From the NCBI GenBank assembly GCA_937870795.1, contig CALMWS010000076.1, positions 1 to 64,000 on the forward strand: a stretch of DNA of 64,000 bases. Direction: 5' to 3'. Of this stretch, positions 51,134-59,844 are shown one piece after another. This DNA is from an uncultured Bacteroidota bacterium. GTDB lineage: Bacteria > Bacteroidota > Bacteroidia > Chitinophagales > Saprospiraceae. How positions within the stretch are numbered: the first letter of the stretch is position 1; every line of letters begins with the position of its first letter. Both the position numbers and the translations under genes were made by a program. A model generated the notes under the pieces. That model was not told the origin of the DNA and ran no database searches. It saw only the letters and a list, made by a program, of their open reading frames with translations.

Positions 51134-52642
51134 GTGAGAAAAGAAAAAAAATTCATTTTATCCATAGATCAGGGCACTACCAGTTGCAGGACACTGCTGG
51201 TAGATAAAAGTGGAAAGGTGGTAGCCGTTGCACAGGAGGAATTTGCACAATATTTTCCACAACCTGGGTGGGTGGAACACAATGCCGATGAAATATGGCA
51301 ACGTCAATATAATACCCTACTCAGGGTCTTGGACCAGGCGGGGGTTTCCCTGGAAGAAATAGCGGCCATTGGCATCACCAATCAACGGGAAACAACGGTG
51401 GTGTGGGACAAAAAAACTGGTCAGCCCGTGGGCAATGCTATCGTGTGGCAAGATAGACGTACTTCTCCTATGTGCCAGGAATGGATAGAAAAAGGATGGG
51501 CAGAAAAGTTAAAATCAAAAACGGGTTTGGTAGTTGATGCCTATTTTTCAGCGTCCAAATTGAGATGGATGTTGGATCATGTGCAGGGGCTACGAGAAAA
51601 AGCGAAAGAAGGATTGCTTGCATTTGGCACCATCGACAGCTGGCTGGTCTGGAAATTGTCGCAAGGAGCTGCCCATATTACTGATGTGAGCAATGCCTCC
51701 CGCACCCTCCTGTACAATATTCACACCCTGAGCTGGGACTCTGAAATCCTGGAAATGCTTGACATACCCAAAGAAATTTTGCCAGAGGTTAAAGATTCCA
51801 GCGGCCTGCTGGCAGAGGCAGTCATTGGTGGCATGGCTATACCTATTTGTGGCATTGCCGGTGACCAGCAGGCAGCTCTTTTCGGACAGCAGTGTACGCG
51901 CGCCGGCATGGTGAAAAACACTTACGGCACCGGATGTTTTATGTTGATGAACACGGGTGAATCACCCATTGAAAGTAAGAATCAATTGTTGACCACGATT
52001 GCATGGCGAATGCGCGGCAAAACCACCTATGCACTTGAGGGGTCTGTTTTTATTGGAGGAGCTGTGGTACAATGGTTGCGTGATGGTTTACAAATCATTG
52101 ACAATGCTTCGAAAGTAGAAAATCTGGCATTGATGGCACCTGAAAATGAGGGCGTTTATTTTGTACCTGCATTTACCGGATTGGGGGCTCCCTGGTGGAA
52201 TCAGGAAGCAAGAGGTAGCCTATTTGGCATTACCCGCGGCACCACACAGGCACACATTGCAAGAGCTGCGCTGGAAGCCATAGCCTACCAAAGTTGTGAT
52301 GTATTAAAAGCCATGGAGAAAGATGCAAATATGAATATAGTTGAATTGAGGGTAGACGGCGGTGCCACGGCAAACCATTTGTTGATGCAGTTTCAATGTG
52401 ATATACTCAATTGCAGGCTTGTGGTTCCGTTAAATACAGAATCTACAGCCATGGGGGCAGCCTTTTTAGCCGGCATAGGTTGTGGTTTTTGGGAAAGTGA
52501 AACTGAAGTTGCCCAACTTGTAAAAGCCGCCAAACAATACGAAGTTGCAATTGATGAAAATCGTAGATTACAACTCATTGCAGGTTGGAACAAAGCTGTA
52601 CGCGCAGCCATTGCATGGACCAATGAAACATATAATAAATGA
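51134..52642 (+). CDS. glpK: Glycerol kinase
   Basis: A 502-residue FGGY-family kinase that phosphorylates glycerol to sn-glycerol 3-phosphate. Signatures: the N-terminal FILSIDQGTTSCR phosphate loop, AIGITNQRETTVVWDKKTG, GIAGDQQAALFGQ, NTYGTGCFML and the C-terminal GGATANHLLMQFQCDIL and AMGAAFLAGIG. The frame starts at GTG 51134. Its last codons overlap the aquaglyceroporin gene by 4 bp (ATGA), making a transport-phosphorylation operon. Confidence 0.97.
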   Translation: MRKEKKFILSIDQGTTSCRTLLVDKSGKVVAVAQEEFAQYFPQPGWVEHNADEIWQRQYNTLLRVLDQAGVSLEEIAAIGITNQRETTVVWDKKTGQPVGNAIVWQDRRTSPMCQEWIEKGWAEKLKSKTGLVVDAYFSASKLRWMLDHVQGLREKAKEGLLAFGTIDSWLVWKLSQGAAHITDVSNASRTLLYNIHTLSWDSEILEMLDIPKEILPEVKDSSGLLAEAVIGGMAIPICGIAGDQQAALFGQQCTRAGMVKNTYGTGCFMLMNTGESPIESKNQLLTTIAWRMRGKTTYALEGSVFIGGAVVQWLRDGLQIIDNASKVENLALMAPENEGVYFVPAFTGLGAPWWNQEARGSLFGITRGTTQAHIARAALEAIAYQSCDVLKAMEKDANMNIVELRVDGGATANHLLMQFQCDILNCRLVVPLNTESTAMGAAFLAGIGCGFWESETEVAQLVKAAKQYEVAIDENRRLQLIAGWNKAVRAAIAWTNETYNK

Positions 52643-53346
52643 ACATATTAATAGGAGAAACCTTGGGAAGTGCGCTGCTTATTGTTTTTGGCAATGGAGT
52701 GGTGGCCAATGTGGTATTGGATAAATCCAAAGGCCATCAGGGAGGGTGGATGGTTATCACCATGGGTTGGGCCATGGCCGTCTTCATTGCGGTGTACTGT
52801 GCGGCAGGATTCAGTGGGGCCCACCTCAATCCGGCAGTCAGCCTGGCACTAGCCATCATCGGAAAACTGAGTTGGAATTTGCTGCCGTTGTACATAGGTG
52901 CACAGCTTTTGGGCTGTTTGTTGGGAGGCATTTTGGTATGGGCGATTTACAGAGATCACTTTAGTGCAACAAAAGATTCAGCAAGTATCCAGGCGTGTTT
53001 TTGCACAAAGCCAGCCATTCATAATTATAGACAAAATTTTATAACAGAAGCTTTGGCGACCCTGATTTTTATTTTGGGTGTGCTGTTGCTCACAAAGTCG
53101 GATCAGGGTCTGGGTTCTCTCGATGCCTTACCAGTGGCCTTGCTGGTACTAGGTATAGGATTGTCGCTCGGTGGTCCAACCGGATATGCCATCAACCCCG
53201 CAAGAGATCTAGGCCCCAGGATAGCCCATGCCATCCTACCCATAACAAATAAAGGAAGTAATGATTGGCCGTATGCCTGGGTGCCCGTAGCCGGGCCATT
53301 GGCAGGTGCTATTGGGGGTAGTTTGTTATACCAACTTATCATTTAA
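52639..53346 (+). CDS. glpF: Glycerol uptake facilitator (MIP/aquaglyceroporin)
   Basis: A 235-residue major intrinsic protein with six membrane helices and two half-helices. Both NPA boxes are present: GAHLNPAVS and AINPARDLGPR. The Asp after the second NPAR is typical of glycerol facilitators as opposed to strict aquaporins. Coupled to glpK by a 4-bp overlap, so glycerol entering through the pore is trapped by phosphorylation. The two following genes are close, on the same strand, and probably in the same transcript. Confidence 0.95.
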   Translation: MNILIGETLGSALLIVFGNGVVANVVLDKSKGHQGGWMVITMGWAMAVFIAVYCAAGFSGAHLNPAVSLALAIIGKLSWNLLPLYIGAQLLGCLLGGILVWAIYRDHFSATKDSASIQACFCTKPAIHNYRQNFITEALATLIFILGVLLLTKSDQGLGSLDALPVALLVLGIGLSLGGPTGYAINPARDLGPRIAHAILPITNKGSNDWPYAWVPVAGPLAGAIGGSLLYQLII

Positions 53347-53353
53347 AAGTAAC

Positions 53354-54271
53354 ATGAAAACAACCACCCTTGCAGCAGGCATTATGGCGGCAAGTTTGCT
53401 GCTGGCTTCCTGGCTTTTTGCCAATAAAAAAATTTCTACCCGCAAAGTTGAAGGCAAAAAAAATGCATTCGAGACATATTGGTATGACGGCAAAGCTGAA
53501 GTATGCAGCTATGACCTTGAACAAAATCGATATGGAGAAATCAGGAAGGGAGATGCCATCTTGATATTTGTAACTGAAGATTTTTCAAAGACAAAACAAG
53601 TTAAGCTGGATCGCCCGGAAATGGCTACAAAAGATGCTGTTAAAATATTAAAACTCAACATGAGCAGAGAGTTCAGGACGGGTATCTATCCTTATCACCT
53701 GATGAGTTCAGTATTTACGACTGTAGAAAAACCAAAAACGATAAAAGCGTCATATTCGGTACAGGAATGGTGTGGCCACACTTTTTTGCAATTCAGCCGA
53801 AGAGATGATGCTTACAAGGTTAACGGGAATTCGTATTTTGAGAAAGAAGTAGATACAGATACACTTTTGAGATCAGTGCTGCTTGAAGATGAAATATGGA
53901 CACTGTTGAGAATAGATGCAAACCTCATTAAGAAGGGTGTTCAGGATATAATACCATCCGGCATTACCAGCCGCCTCATTCATGAAGCTCCACAACTAAA
54001 AAAGGGTGAAATCATCATGAGTAGTGCAATAAATGAAAACGAAGGCACTTCTTTTCTGGAAATGGTTATTGGCACACGTCATTTAAAAATAGAATACGAA
54101 AAAACATTTCCCCACAGTATTCTTGGATGGCAAGAGTACTCCGAAGATGGAGGTAAGCACACACTGGTTTCGAGAGCAAAACTTAAGAAAAAAGTAAGGA
54201 TACCTTATTGGCAATTAAATCACGAAGCAGATAATGGTTGGCGGGATTCATTGCTTTTGCGCATCAAATAG
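53354..54271 (+). CDS. Conserved exported Bacteroidota protein of unknown function
   Basis: A 305-residue protein with a signal anchor or signal peptide (MKTTTLAAGIMAASLLLASWLF) starting at ATG 53354. The mature chain has the family-wide phrases YWYDGKAEVCSYDLEQNRYGEIRKG, ILIFVTEDFSKTKQVKLDRP, FRTGIYPYHLMSSVFT, SVQEWCGHTFLQ and SYFEKEVDTDTLL. These are known from a conserved Bacteroidota family often mislabelled 'septum formation inhibitor Maf'; it has none of the Maf nucleotide-pyrophosphatase motifs. It begins 8 bp after glpF. Function unknown; no enzyme motif seen. Confidence 0.75.
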   Translation: MKTTTLAAGIMAASLLLASWLFANKKISTRKVEGKKNAFETYWYDGKAEVCSYDLEQNRYGEIRKGDAILIFVTEDFSKTKQVKLDRPEMATKDAVKILKLNMSREFRTGIYPYHLMSSVFTTVEKPKTIKASYSVQEWCGHTFLQFSRRDDAYKVNGNSYFEKEVDTDTLLRSVLLEDEIWTLLRIDANLIKKGVQDIIPSGITSRLIHEAPQLKKGEIIMSSAINENEGTSFLEMVIGTRHLKIEYEKTFPHSILGWQEYSEDGGKHTLVSRAKLKKKVRIPYWQLNHEADNGWRDSLLLRIK

Positions 54272-54302
54272 GACTTTGACAGTTGATAATTTTTTGTAAT
54301 TT

Positions 54303-54908
54303 GTGGGCTTATTTAAAAATATAGTCTTACAAAACTCAAAAATTATTTTGGCAAATCTACTATTAGAAAGAAGTCAGGGCAATTGTGAGCTCTGCAATGA
54401 AAAAAAGGCAACCCTGGAGCTGAGGGTAGGACCATCACTTGTTGAAGAAAGTTACAATCAAATCCATTGCTGTGAGACATGCGTTCAAAAAATAAATGAG
54501 CCTTTGGCAGATCCACCGTATTGGAGATGCCTTTCGAATACCATCTGGAGTGAACACTCGCCAGTAAAAGTAATGGCCTGGAGAATCTTACTCCAACTAT
54601 CATCAGAAGATTGGGCAAATGACATGCTGATGTCAATGTATTTGGATGATGAAGAGTTGGCTTGGGCAGAATCAGGAATAGCCGATGCTGCTGAAGTTCA
54701 TAAAGATGCATTTGGCCAGGTTTTGATTGCAGGAGATGCCGTGACCCTAACCAAAGACCTTGATGTTAAAGGTGCCAACTTCACGGCCAAAAGGGGTACA
54801 ACAGTAAAAAATATCAGACTGGTGGAAGGCAATACCGGACAAATAGAAGGGAAGGTAAATGACCAACAGATTGTAATCCTTACCCAGTTTGTTAAAAAAC
54901 TAAGCTGA
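54303..54908 (+). CDS. phnA: PhnA-like zinc-ribbon protein
   Basis: A 201-residue protein of the PhnA/YjdM family. The N-terminal half has a zinc-ribbon-like set of cysteines (CELCNEKKA and CCETCVQ) and a WRCLSNTIWSEHSPVKVMAWRILLQL segment. The C-terminal half is the typical PhnA domain (GQVLIAGDAVTLTKDLDVKGANFTAKRGTTVKNIRL then EGKVNDQQIVILTQFVKK). The start is uncertain; GTG 54303 is used because no ATG precedes the first cysteines. Despite the name it is not tied to phosphonate use. Last of the run that begins with glpK. Confidence 0.82.
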   Translation: MGLFKNIVLQNSKIILANLLLERSQGNCELCNEKKATLELRVGPSLVEESYNQIHCCETCVQKINEPLADPPYWRCLSNTIWSEHSPVKVMAWRILLQLSSEDWANDMLMSMYLDDEELAWAESGIADAAEVHKDAFGQVLIAGDAVTLTKDLDVKGANFTAKRGTTVKNIRLVEGNTGQIEGKVNDQQIVILTQFVKKLS

Positions 54909-55097
54909 GTCATAAAATGAGGTAGGGACTTGGGGAATAAAATTGTCTTTATTTAGCGCTTACACATAGAAATTATACGTATTTTAATTATAATACATAT
55001 TTAAGCTACTCATTATAAAATATTTATATTTTTTTTATAAAAGTAGGGGAAAAAGTATTAAACTCGTTTCATATATATCACTGCATAAATTGTTTTT
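54909..55097. other. AT-rich intergenic region
   Basis: 189 bp, strongly AT-rich (poly-T and TATA-like stretches near 54970-55060), between the PhnA-like gene and the next operon. No terminator, promoter motif or gene could be supported. Confidence 0.5.
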
Positions 55098-55847
55098 ATG
55101 AGGCATACCATTTCATTCATTGTCATTTTCATGCTGGGCATTTGTGGTATTACAGAGCTGGGTGCCCAGGCCTATCCAGACCGTCATTCCAACGTATCAG
55201 ATGATGCCTGGTTGTCGGGCACAGCCACTCAGAGTCCCAACGCCATCAGAGGGGTTGTACATTGGATCCGATATGATCTGGGGGAGACCTATTCTTTGCA
55301 TCAATCCAAATTTTGGAACATCAATACGCCGGGCCTGACCAATGCAGGAGCCAATTTTATGGTCATTGACTATTCCATTGATGGCATTACCTGGTTTGAA
55401 TGGGGCAGGTATACCCTACCACAGTCAGCGGGCAGTACTTTTTATGAGGGAGTAGCTGGTCCGGATTTCAGCGGGCTTGTGGCCAGATATGTTTTGATAA
55501 ATGTGATTAGCAATCATGGCAATAGCTCCCTAACCGGTATTGCAGAGGTCAAAATTGACGTAACGCCTGCTACGGTGGCGGTAAAAGATAACCTTTTGAA
55601 AGATATTAAAATGGTGGCTTTACCCAATCCATTTTCAAGCCAGACAATCATCAGTATTCAAGGAGCAGAACATTTGTCGGGTTTAAGTTACCGCTGTACA
55701 GATGCCAGTGGCCGATTGGTAGCAAATGGCAAGATTCATGGAAAAGAGATAGAATTTATTGGCACAGGTCTGTCATCAGGCATTTATTATTTTTCGGTAA
55801 TACATGCGGGAGGAATTAAAACCATAACCCTAGACTATAATCCATAA
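55098..55847 (+). CDS. T9SS-secreted discoidin-like protein
   Basis: A 249-residue exported protein with signal peptide to ~residue 24 (GAQAYPD). Residues ~25-155 look like an F5/8 type C (discoidin) jelly-roll: SDDAWLSGTATQSPN, WIRYDLGETYSLHQSKFWNIN, DYSIDGITWFEWGRYTL and ARYVLINVISNHGNSSLTGIAEVKI. The rest is a T9SS domain (KMVALPNPFSSQTIISI...SGIYYFSVI). First gene of an operon with DUF1800 and DUF1501 genes; stop to next start is 4 bp. Likely binds a carbohydrate or membrane surface. Confidence 0.82.
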   Translation: MRHTISFIVIFMLGICGITELGAQAYPDRHSNVSDDAWLSGTATQSPNAIRGVVHWIRYDLGETYSLHQSKFWNINTPGLTNAGANFMVIDYSIDGITWFEWGRYTLPQSAGSTFYEGVAGPDFSGLVARYVLINVISNHGNSSLTGIAEVKIDVTPATVAVKDNLLKDIKMVALPNPFSSQTIISIQGAEHLSGLSYRCTDASGRLVANGKIHGKEIEFIGTGLSSGIYYFSVIHAGGIKTITLDYNP

Positions 55848-55851
55848 AACA

Positions 55852-57744
55852 ATGAAAATGATGAAAAGCACACTAAATAAATTGTTCAGCATTTTGTTGG
55901 GACTTATATTTTGGACCCAGCTTGTTGGGCAGCCTTACACAGATTATATAGGAGCAGGGCACAGCCAGGGATTGACAGCAACAGCAAGCAGTACTTACGG
56001 AGCATCGTCACCGCTGAAGTCAATCAATGGATCAGGAATGGATTCAAAATTTTTTGAAGCATCGCGTTTCATGGCACAATCTACTCTTGGAGGCGACTCA
56101 TCCGTTATAAACTTCATATTAGCCAAAGGGTACGATCTTTGGATCACAGAACAATTCAATAAAACGCCCACTTATATTCTTCCTGTAATGAATAACATTT
56201 GGGAAGAATCAAAAGCAGTTAGAATTGCAGCCGGACAAGCAGAGGAGGATATTTTTGGACCCTATGCCTTGCATTTTAATTATGCGTGGTGGCAGACCAA
56301 TGTGACGAATCATTTTCCTGGCAAAAATGAAGATTTGTTGCGTCAGCGGGTAGCCATGGCCTTGAGTGAAATATTTGTTGTATCTGCCAACTCAGATCTG
56401 GGGGGCTGGGGTGAAGCCATGTCATCCTATTACGATATATTGATCCAACATTCCTTTGGCAATTACAGAGATTTACTGAAAGCAGTTTCCGTGTCATTTC
56501 CCATGGGATATTATTTGAGTCACTTAAACAATCCAAAAACCAACTTGGTAGAAAATATCAGGCCGGATGAAAACTATGCGAGAGAAATCATGCAGTTGTT
56601 TTCTATTGGATTGTTTATGCTTAATCCAGATGGAAGCCAACAATTGGATGGCAATGGCTTTCCTATACCCACTTATGATAACAATGACATCAAAGAAATG
56701 GCCAAAATCTTTACAGGGCTTCATGGTGGCGCTGTTATGCCATGTCCGCCTGATTGTCCGCCCTGGTGGCCGATGCAACCGCAATTTGGCCTTGATCCCT
56801 ATTTTTTGATAAAAACAGTGCCTATGTTGATGGACAACAACCAGCACGAGCCTGGGCCAAAGACCATGCCGGATGGTGTGACCGTTATCAACATACCCAA
56901 CAATGGAATGGCTGAAATTGATGCTGCCATTGACTACTTGTTTAATCATCAAAATACTGCGCCTTTTATTTCTTATCGGCTGATACAACGTCTGGTAAAG
57001 TCAAATCCATCGCCGGCATATGTACAGCGGGTGGCAGCCAAATTTATCAACAATGGAAGCGGTGTGCGCGGAGATCTAAAAGCAGTGATCAAAGCCATTT
57101 TATTAGATGTTGAGGCCAGAGAAGGTAACTACATGACGGATGCCAGTAATGGTATGTTGTTGGCTCCAACTTTGCGTTATACACAATTTTGCAAAGGCAA
57201 TACCCTTGACAGTGATTTAGGCAGATTTTGGAACAACGGTTACAATTTCAGAGATGATACGGGGCACCACCCTTTGACCTCCACAACCGTGTTCAATTTT
57301 TATACCCCCGATTATGCTCCCATAGGGCCCGTTACAGATGCCGGGTTGAGGGCACCTGAGTTTAAAATTCACAATTCCAATACTTCGATTAATTACATCA
57401 ATTCCATCCATTCATGGGTATCACCCTGGACCAATGGAGAAGGAGAAAGCGGCTATGTGATGTGGAGTTGGGAATGGTACAATATGGATTTGGATTCTAC
57501 CATTCACTTGACCACTACCAAGTATGAAGCCCTGGCGCAAAACAAAGAAAAGTTGATTCACGAATTGGACAAATTGTTTACCCACGGACAAATGGGAGAC
57601 AATACCAAAAATATTTTAAGAAACGTTTCTGATACACTTGATTATTATTATGGCTTGCCACTTAGCGCAGAAGAGCGAAGACATAAGGTGAGGTTTATGA
57701 TGTATTTCCTTTTTATTTCACCCGATTTCAACATTTTAAAATAG
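55852..57744 (+). CDS. Exported DUF1800 protein
   Basis: A 630-residue DUF1800 protein with signal peptide to ~27 (LVGQPYTDY). Signatures: ASRFMAQSTLGGDSSVI at the start of the domain, KNEDLLRQRVAMALSEIFVVS, NLVENIRPDENYAREIMQLFSIGLF, DIKEMAKIFTGLH, and near the end GHHPLTSTTVFNFYTPDYAPIG. DUF1800 proteins are large, mostly helical, function unknown, and in Bacteroidota and Planctomycetes are nearly always followed by a DUF1501 gene, as here (7-bp gap). The mid-protein CPPDCPPWWP is a possible disulfide. No sorting domain at the C-terminus, so a periplasmic location is likely. Confidence 0.92.
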   Translation: MKMMKSTLNKLFSILLGLIFWTQLVGQPYTDYIGAGHSQGLTATASSTYGASSPLKSINGSGMDSKFFEASRFMAQSTLGGDSSVINFILAKGYDLWITEQFNKTPTYILPVMNNIWEESKAVRIAAGQAEEDIFGPYALHFNYAWWQTNVTNHFPGKNEDLLRQRVAMALSEIFVVSANSDLGGWGEAMSSYYDILIQHSFGNYRDLLKAVSVSFPMGYYLSHLNNPKTNLVENIRPDENYAREIMQLFSIGLFMLNPDGSQQLDGNGFPIPTYDNNDIKEMAKIFTGLHGGAVMPCPPDCPPWWPMQPQFGLDPYFLIKTVPMLMDNNQHEPGPKTMPDGVTVINIPNNGMAEIDAAIDYLFNHQNTAPFISYRLIQRLVKSNPSPAYVQRVAAKFINNGSGVRGDLKAVIKAILLDVEAREGNYMTDASNGMLLAPTLRYTQFCKGNTLDSDLGRFWNNGYNFRDDTGHHPLTSTTVFNFYTPDYAPIGPVTDAGLRAPEFKIHNSNTSINYINSIHSWVSPWTNGEGESGYVMWSWEWYNMDLDSTIHLTTTKYEALAQNKEKLIHELDKLFTHGQMGDNTKNILRNVSDTLDYYYGLPLSAEERRHKVRFMMYFLFISPDFNILK

Positions 57745-57751
57745 CATTCAG

Positions 57752-59152
57752 ATGGACAGTTACAGAATTAGCAGAAGAAAGTTTATCGGTCAGGCAAGTT
57801 GTTTGGCTGTAGGAGGTACTACCTTTTTGTCGTCTGTTCTCAACTTAAAGGCGATGAATGCAATGGCCATCAACAATTCATCGGTTGTGAATTGTAATGA
57901 CTACAAAGCGCTTGTATGTTTGTTTAATTCAGGAGGGCTGGATGCTTTTAATATGTTGTTGCCGCGAACAACCTCTGAATATAATATTTATGCGGCAACC
58001 AGAAGCAATTTGGCATTGCCTTACAATGATATCAGGCCCATCAACAGTTTGAATACACCTGGAAGGCAATTTGGTTTGCACCCTTCTATGGTAAACATAC
58101 AAAATCTGTTTAATTCAGGAGATGTGGCCTTTATATCCAACATAGGAGCTTTGGTTGCACCTATGACAAAGCAGGAATACTATGATGAAAGTGTAACCGC
58201 ACCGTTGGGGCTTTACTCACATTCAGATCAGCAAATGCATTGGCAGACAGGATTTGCACATGCCAGATCTGCTACCGGCTGGGGGGGGAGGATTGCGGAT
58301 TTATTGACCTCCTGCAATACCAATACCAACATTTCAATGGCCATGTCGCTGTCTGGGACCAATTTGTTTGAAACGGGAAACAATTCCGTAGAATTTACAT
58401 TGAGTCCGTATGGACCGGTGGGTATAAGCGATGATAATGATGGTTGGTGGTACAATACCCTCAGGAAGACCAACATTACCAACATGTTGGATGCCACTTA
58501 TAAAAATGTCTTTGAACAGACCTATAAAAATATTACCAAAAGTGCCAGGACCGGAAACCAGCAGATTGAAGCGGCTTTGGTGAATGCACCTCAATTTACT
58601 GGTGTATTTTCACAAACATACTTATCAGACGCCTTTAAAATGGTTGCCAAAATCATTGCCTCACAGAGCAATTTGGGCATGAACCGGCAGATATTTTTCA
58701 TTGACTACGGAGGCTGGGACCACCATGATGAATTGCTGCAAAATCAAATGGATATGTTGACAGAGGTAGATGATGCCATTGGGGAATTTCATACAGCGTT
58801 GAGCAGCATCAATAAACTCGATAGTGTAACCACATTTACAGTTTCTGAATTTTGCAGAACATTGACTTCCAATGGTAATGGTACGGATCATGCCTGGGGT
58901 TCCAATGTATTTGTAATGGGAGGAGCTGTCAACGGCCAGCGTATCTATGGAGAGTATCCAAGCTTACAATTGAATGGACCCATTGAAGTAGGTGGGGGGG
59001 TGTTGATTCCATCCACTGCCGCCGAAGAATATTTTGCTGAACTTGCTATGTGGTTTGGGGTTGCCAACAGCGACCTATTGGATCTGTATCCCAATCTAGG
59101 CAACTTCTATAGTGTTGGTAACGGCAACCCACTTGGCTTTTTGAATATTTAA
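57752..59152 (+). CDS. DUF1501 protein with Tat signal
   Basis: A 466-residue DUF1501 protein, a relative of the alkaline phosphatase/sulfatase superfamily. The N-terminus carries a twin-arginine signal: SRRKFIGQ at 7-14, then a hydrophobic stretch. The domain includes YKALVCLFNSGGLDAFNMLLPRT, a SxxxQMHWQTG segment, and DYGGWDHHDELLQNQMDMLTEVDDAIGEF with TFTVSEFCRTLTSNGNGTDHAWGSNVFVMGGAVNG near the end. The conserved Gly/Asp/His residues are likely a metal site. Exported folded, through Tat, unlike its Sec-exported DUF1800 partner. Third gene of the operon. Confidence 0.92.
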   Translation: MDSYRISRRKFIGQASCLAVGGTTFLSSVLNLKAMNAMAINNSSVVNCNDYKALVCLFNSGGLDAFNMLLPRTTSEYNIYAATRSNLALPYNDIRPINSLNTPGRQFGLHPSMVNIQNLFNSGDVAFISNIGALVAPMTKQEYYDESVTAPLGLYSHSDQQMHWQTGFAHARSATGWGGRIADLLTSCNTNTNISMAMSLSGTNLFETGNNSVEFTLSPYGPVGISDDNDGWWYNTLRKTNITNMLDATYKNVFEQTYKNITKSARTGNQQIEAALVNAPQFTGVFSQTYLSDAFKMVAKIIASQSNLGMNRQIFFIDYGGWDHHDELLQNQMDMLTEVDDAIGEFHTALSSINKLDSVTTFTVSEFCRTLTSNGNGTDHAWGSNVFVMGGAVNGQRIYGEYPSLQLNGPIEVGGGVLIPSTAAEEYFAELAMWFGVANSDLLDLYPNLGNFYSVGNGNPLGFLNI

Positions 59153-59173
59153 AATATCCAGATATTTTTTACT

Positions 59174-59213
59174 AAGCCTGTTCGGCAATTCGCCGGGCAG
59201 GTTTACTTTTTTT
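59174..59213 (+). terminator. Terminator of DUF1501 operon
   Basis: A 13-bp stem with three G-T wobbles (59174-59186 with 59192-59204) closes an AATTC loop, then seven T follow. It overlaps the 3' end of the convergent O-methyltransferase gene. Confidence 0.7.
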
Positions 59214-59844
59214 GGATAAACCACATACCATCCCTTATAGGTAGGATGCATGCAACAACGCGCTCATCAGCTGCAATTGTATCATTGAGTTCTCTAAAAA
59301 ACTGGGTCGTCTTATCATTTACTTTAGCATCCATTACTTTGCCTTTCCATAAAACATTGTCAATTAAAATGAGCGATCCAGATAAAACGCGGGGCAAAAT
59401 AGTTTGGTAATACTCAAGATTTTTTGCTTTGTCAGCATCAATGAAAACCAGGTCAAAATAAGTTGAATCCAGGATTTCATCCAACAAATCAATTGCGTCC
59501 CCTACCCTTAAGTTAATTTTATAAGATTGTGAGGATTTATTAAAATTTGCCTGCGCTTTAGCTGCCATCTCTACATCTTTTTCAATGGTAACAAGTCTGC
59601 CATCTTCAGGCAATGCTTCGGCCATCGCCATAGCAGAAAAACCGGTGAAAGTACCTATTTCCAAAACATTTTTTGCCGATTTAAGATGAACCAACATCTT
59701 CAGAAACAGTCCCTGGTGCAAGCCACTGACCATATGGGGTTGCAACTCATTTAAATAGGTTTGCCTTTCAATGTATTTCAGCTGTGTTGATACAGCCGAT
59801 AAATGTTGATCGAGGTAAGCCTGTAATTCATTTGATACAATCAT
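59203..59844 (-). CDS. O-methyltransferase, catechol-like class
   Basis: A 213-residue class I SAM-dependent O-methyltransferase. Motif I is NVLEIGTFTGFSAMAMA, the acidic residue after strand 2 is in TIEKD, and the metal/substrate region includes YFDLVFIDADKAKNLEYY and LILIDNVLWKG. This is the small bacterial family related to catechol and caffeoyl-CoA methyltransferases. Substrate unknown. Its ATG overlaps the stop of the upstream permease gene by 4 bp, so the two genes are translationally coupled. Confidence 0.9.
   Translation of the reverse strand: MIVSNELQAYLDQHLSAVSTQLKYIERQTYLNELQPHMVSGLHQGLFLKMLVHLKSAKNVLEIGTFTGFSAMAMAEALPEDGRLVTIEKDVEMAAKAQANFNKSSQSYKINLRVGDAIDLLDEILDSTYFDLVFIDADKAKNLEYYQTILPRVLSGSLILIDNVLWKGKVMDAKVNDKTTQFFRELNDTIAADERVVACILPIRDGMWFIQKK

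Noticed and set aside
54920..55090. Possible riboswitch or small RNA before the discoidin operon
   Set aside because: The stretch is AT-rich without a conserved motif or stable GC stem visible by eye.
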